A stretch of 9,389 nt of DNA from a bacterium (GTDB lineage: Bacteria; Cyanobacteriota; Vampirovibrionia; Gastranaerophilales; Gastranaerophilaceae). The notes below the pieces were generated by a model. It saw only the letters and a program-made list of their open reading frames with translations. It was not told where the DNA came from and searched no databases. The position numbers were made by a program, and so were the translations under genes. Of the stretch, positions 7,791 to 9,389 are shown piece after piece (the first letter of the stretch is position 1; every line of letters starts with the position of its first letter). The DNA lies in assembly GCA_004558955.1 (NCBI GenBank), contig SFZC01000075.1:1-9389 (forward strand). The letters are read 5' to 3'.

Positions 7791-9215
7791 ATGCAGATTA
7801 ACACGCAAAAGAAAGACATTATATGGAACTACTTGGGGATATTTTTCTCTCTGGGTTCTCAAGTTATATGGCTGCCCGTCCTGATTCATTATTTGCCGCC
7901 TGATATTTTAGGTTTGTGGTACGTATTCGTTAGTATTGGTGGTATGGTTGAACTTCTTGATAGTGGCTTTACGCCGACTCTGAGTCATTGCATGACTTAT
8001 GCGTGGAGTGGAGCTATGGATTTAAAGAAACAGGGCGTTGTCTTTTCTGGTGAACGAAGCGGCCCGAATTATGCTTTGGTTTATGGGATTTTGAGTACTT
8101 GCCGAGTCTTATATTTGGGCATTGCCTGTGTAGCTACCTTAGTTATGGTCAGTGCTGGCACGTTGTACGTGCAGCGTATCGCCTCGGCCTATTTATCTTG
8201 GCAGGTTTATGCTACTTGGATGCTCTATGTGGCATCAACTTTTATCAATCTTTATATAGGGTACTATGCTGTCGTCCTCGTCGGTATCGGCGATATTTTT
8301 CATAAAAACCGGGCACAGATTTTATCGAAAGGGGCCTTTTTGATATTAGGAACACTCGGCCTTGTTTGTGGCTTTGGGATTCTCAGCCTTGGCGTAGCTT
8401 ATTTTGCCAGCGGTTTTGTCTTACGCTTTTTATGTAAACATTATCTCATCAAGGCCCACAAGTTTGATGAATTATTCCGAAAATATCGCCATCAGACAGA
8501 TTATTCCAAGCGCCATGTCTTAGCTATGATGTGGCCCAATGCCTGGCGAGATGGATTGGTTACGGTTACGGCTTATCTGACAGGGCAGGCTACCGTACTG
8601 ATGAGCAGTGGTTTCCTGACTCTGTATGAAACGGGGATTTACTCTTTTTCCATGCAAGTCGTCAATGCCTTGATTAGTATCGCCTCTGGTATGTTTAGTG
8701 CCTATGTTCCGGCAATCCAATCGGCCTATGTATCCCGCAACCGGAAAGTCATGAAAGATTTATACGCGAAGTCCATGGCATGTGCTTTTCACCTCAGTTT
8801 CTGGGGCATCATCGTTTTTGTAGCGATTGGTATTCCCCTCGTACAACTCTTGCGCCATGACTTCGTCATTGAACGACCGGCCTTCCTGGTGCTGGCACTG
8901 TCGATTTATCTCTTGAACCGCCATCGAAGTTCAGCCTGCTTTATCAGTACCATGAATAAGCTGCCATATACCTTCAGCTTCATCTTCTTTGGTGTCATCA
9001 GCATCAGTGCCACTTATGTTGGATTGGCCTACTTCCATCTAGGGTTATGGGGCCTCATCCTAATTCCTTTAGCCGTCCAGTCCCTCTACAATAACTGGAA
9101 ATGGAACCAAGTCGTCAATCGCTATCTGCATACTACGGAAATCAGATTGATGAGACAGGGGACGGCGGATCTTATGCGGATCGTAGGAAACAAAATATTT
9201 AAAACGAAATCATAA
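7791..9215 (+). CDS. Polysaccharide flippase, Wzx-like (MOP exporter superfamily)
   Basis: This 474-aa integral membrane protein probably flips lipid-linked sugar repeat units across the cytoplasmic membrane during capsule, exopolysaccharide or O-antigen assembly. Hydrophobic helices fill most of its length, for example about 10-32, 39-56, 92-115, 137-160, 170-212, 270-295 and several more to about 435, compatible with the usual 12-14 spans. The N-terminal stretch with GLWYVF, ELLDSGF and YAWSGA resembles oligosaccharide flippases of surface-polysaccharide loci. The frame is open from a TTG at 7779, but the G-run at 7781-7785 is an ideal Shine-Dalgarno for the ATG at 7791, which I use. It begins 15 nt after the KAP stop, so read-through from KAP is likely. 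GC content is higher than upstream: 30 of 60 bases in 8161-8220 and 32 of 60 in 8881-8940. I infer that it belongs to the resident polysaccharide locus. Sugar specificity cannot be read from sequence. Confidence 0.82.
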   Translation: MQINTQKKDIIWNYLGIFFSLGSQVIWLPVLIHYLPPDILGLWYVFVSIGGMVELLDSGFTPTLSHCMTYAWSGAMDLKKQGVVFSGERSGPNYALVYGILSTCRVLYLGIACVATLVMVSAGTLYVQRIASAYLSWQVYATWMLYVASTFINLYIGYYAVVLVGIGDIFHKNRAQILSKGAFLILGTLGLVCGFGILSLGVAYFASGFVLRFLCKHYLIKAHKFDELFRKYRHQTDYSKRHVLAMMWPNAWRDGLVTVTAYLTGQATVLMSSGFLTLYETGIYSFSMQVVNALISIASGMFSAYVPAIQSAYVSRNRKVMKDLYAKSMACAFHLSFWGIIVFVAIGIPLVQLLRHDFVIERPAFLVLALSIYLLNRHRSSACFISTMNKLPYTFSFIFFGVISISATYVGLAYFHLGLWGLILIPLAVQSLYNNWKWNQVVNRYLHTTEIRLMRQGTADLMRIVGNKIFKTKS

Positions 9216-9219
9216 AAAT

Positions 9220-9260
9220 AATCCGGCTGCGGTGAAATCACTGGGCCGGATTGTTTTATT
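9220..9260 (+). terminator. Rho-independent terminator after the flippase gene
   Basis: AATCCGGC (9220-9227) pairs with GCCGGATT (9245-9252). An inner stem, CGGTGA with TCACTG (one G-T pair), extends the hairpin, and a T-rich run (9251-9260) follows. It starts five bases after the flippase stop codon and probably ends the transcript that includes the flippase. Confidence 0.85.
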
Positions 9261-9389
9261 AGAGTATAAGATGTCTTGACGCGATATTTGTTTGTAAGCG
9301 GAAAATAAATCGGTGGATTTAATCTCCTGGCTGTTTGTGAGACAATAGGCTCATCAAACAGGATGAATTAGACAAATTAGAGTTTCTCC
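9261..9389. other. Right edge of window: non-coding sequence with a second hairpin
   Basis: No complete gene is visible. CTGTTTG-TGAG (9331-9341) pairs with CTCA-T-CAAACAG (9350-9361) as an 11-bp stem with a single bulged T and an 8-base loop. Neither strand has a T-run directly after it, so it is not a clear terminator; an operator or leader structure of the next gene is possible. On the minus strand one frame is open from the right edge to a stop near 9322, which could be the last codons of a convergent gene, but it is too short to identify. Confidence 0.35.

Noticed and set aside
8099..8720. Alternative + and - strand reading frames inside the flippase gene
   Set aside because: They are shadows of a clear membrane-protein gene and have no independent coding signals.
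1..9389. Retron or CRISPR-type system, suggested by HNH plus ATPase context
   Set aside because: No reverse transcriptase motif (such as YADD), no msr/msd-like structured RNA of suitable size, no Cas gene and no array of regularly spaced direct repeats was found.

Overview
The window looks like a low-GC bacterial accessory region, probably from a member of the Bacillota, placed next to or inside a cell-surface polysaccharide locus. Support for Bacillota is AT-rich coding with A/T-ending codons, G-rich Shine-Dalgarno sites directly before the two best-defined starts (4461 and 7791), and a classical stem-loop/T-tract terminator. I cannot name a genus. All genes are on the + strand.

Layout. Bases 1-88 are a short edge of about 40% GC in its first 60 bases, possibly the tail of a truncated neighbour. 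A sigma70-type promoter (89-117) then precedes a compact three-gene operon. It encodes an HNH-nuclease-domain protein of 380 aa (164-1306), a 103-aa stand-alone DNA polymerase beta-like nucleotidyltransferase whose start overlaps the HNH gene by 20 nt (1287-1598), and a large protein joining a complete PHP phosphoesterase domain to a complete ABC/SMC-type ATPase (1647-4280). A 180-bp gap (4281-4460) contains a cluster of TCGA-centred inverted repeats and small hairpins. It is followed by a 1104-aa KAP-family P-loop NTPase with two transmembrane segments between its Walker motifs and about 660 C-terminal residues that I do not recognise (4461-7775). Only 15 nt later a MOP-superfamily polysaccharide flippase begins (7791-9215). 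Its base composition rises to about 50% GC, against 20-30% in the upstream genes, and it ends in an intrinsic terminator at 9220-9260.

How the genes may work together (inference). A nuclease (HNH), a nucleotide-modifying enzyme (NTase), a nuclease-like PHP domain driven by an ABC ATPase, and a membrane-tethered STAND-like NTPase (KAP) are the building blocks of anti-phage or plasmid-exclusion systems. ABC ATPase plus HNH is the logic of Septu (PtuA/PtuB) and type I-A retrons, KAP NTPases include the phage-exclusion protein PifA and QatA, and MNT-type NTases act as AMP-transferring antitoxins. I know no described system with this exact gene set, so HNH-NTase-PHP/ABC, with or without KAP, is the main candidate for something new. 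The flippase is more likely resident surface-polysaccharide machinery flanking the inserted cassette.

No tRNA, rRNA, CRISPR array, reverse transcriptase, transposase or integrase was recognised.
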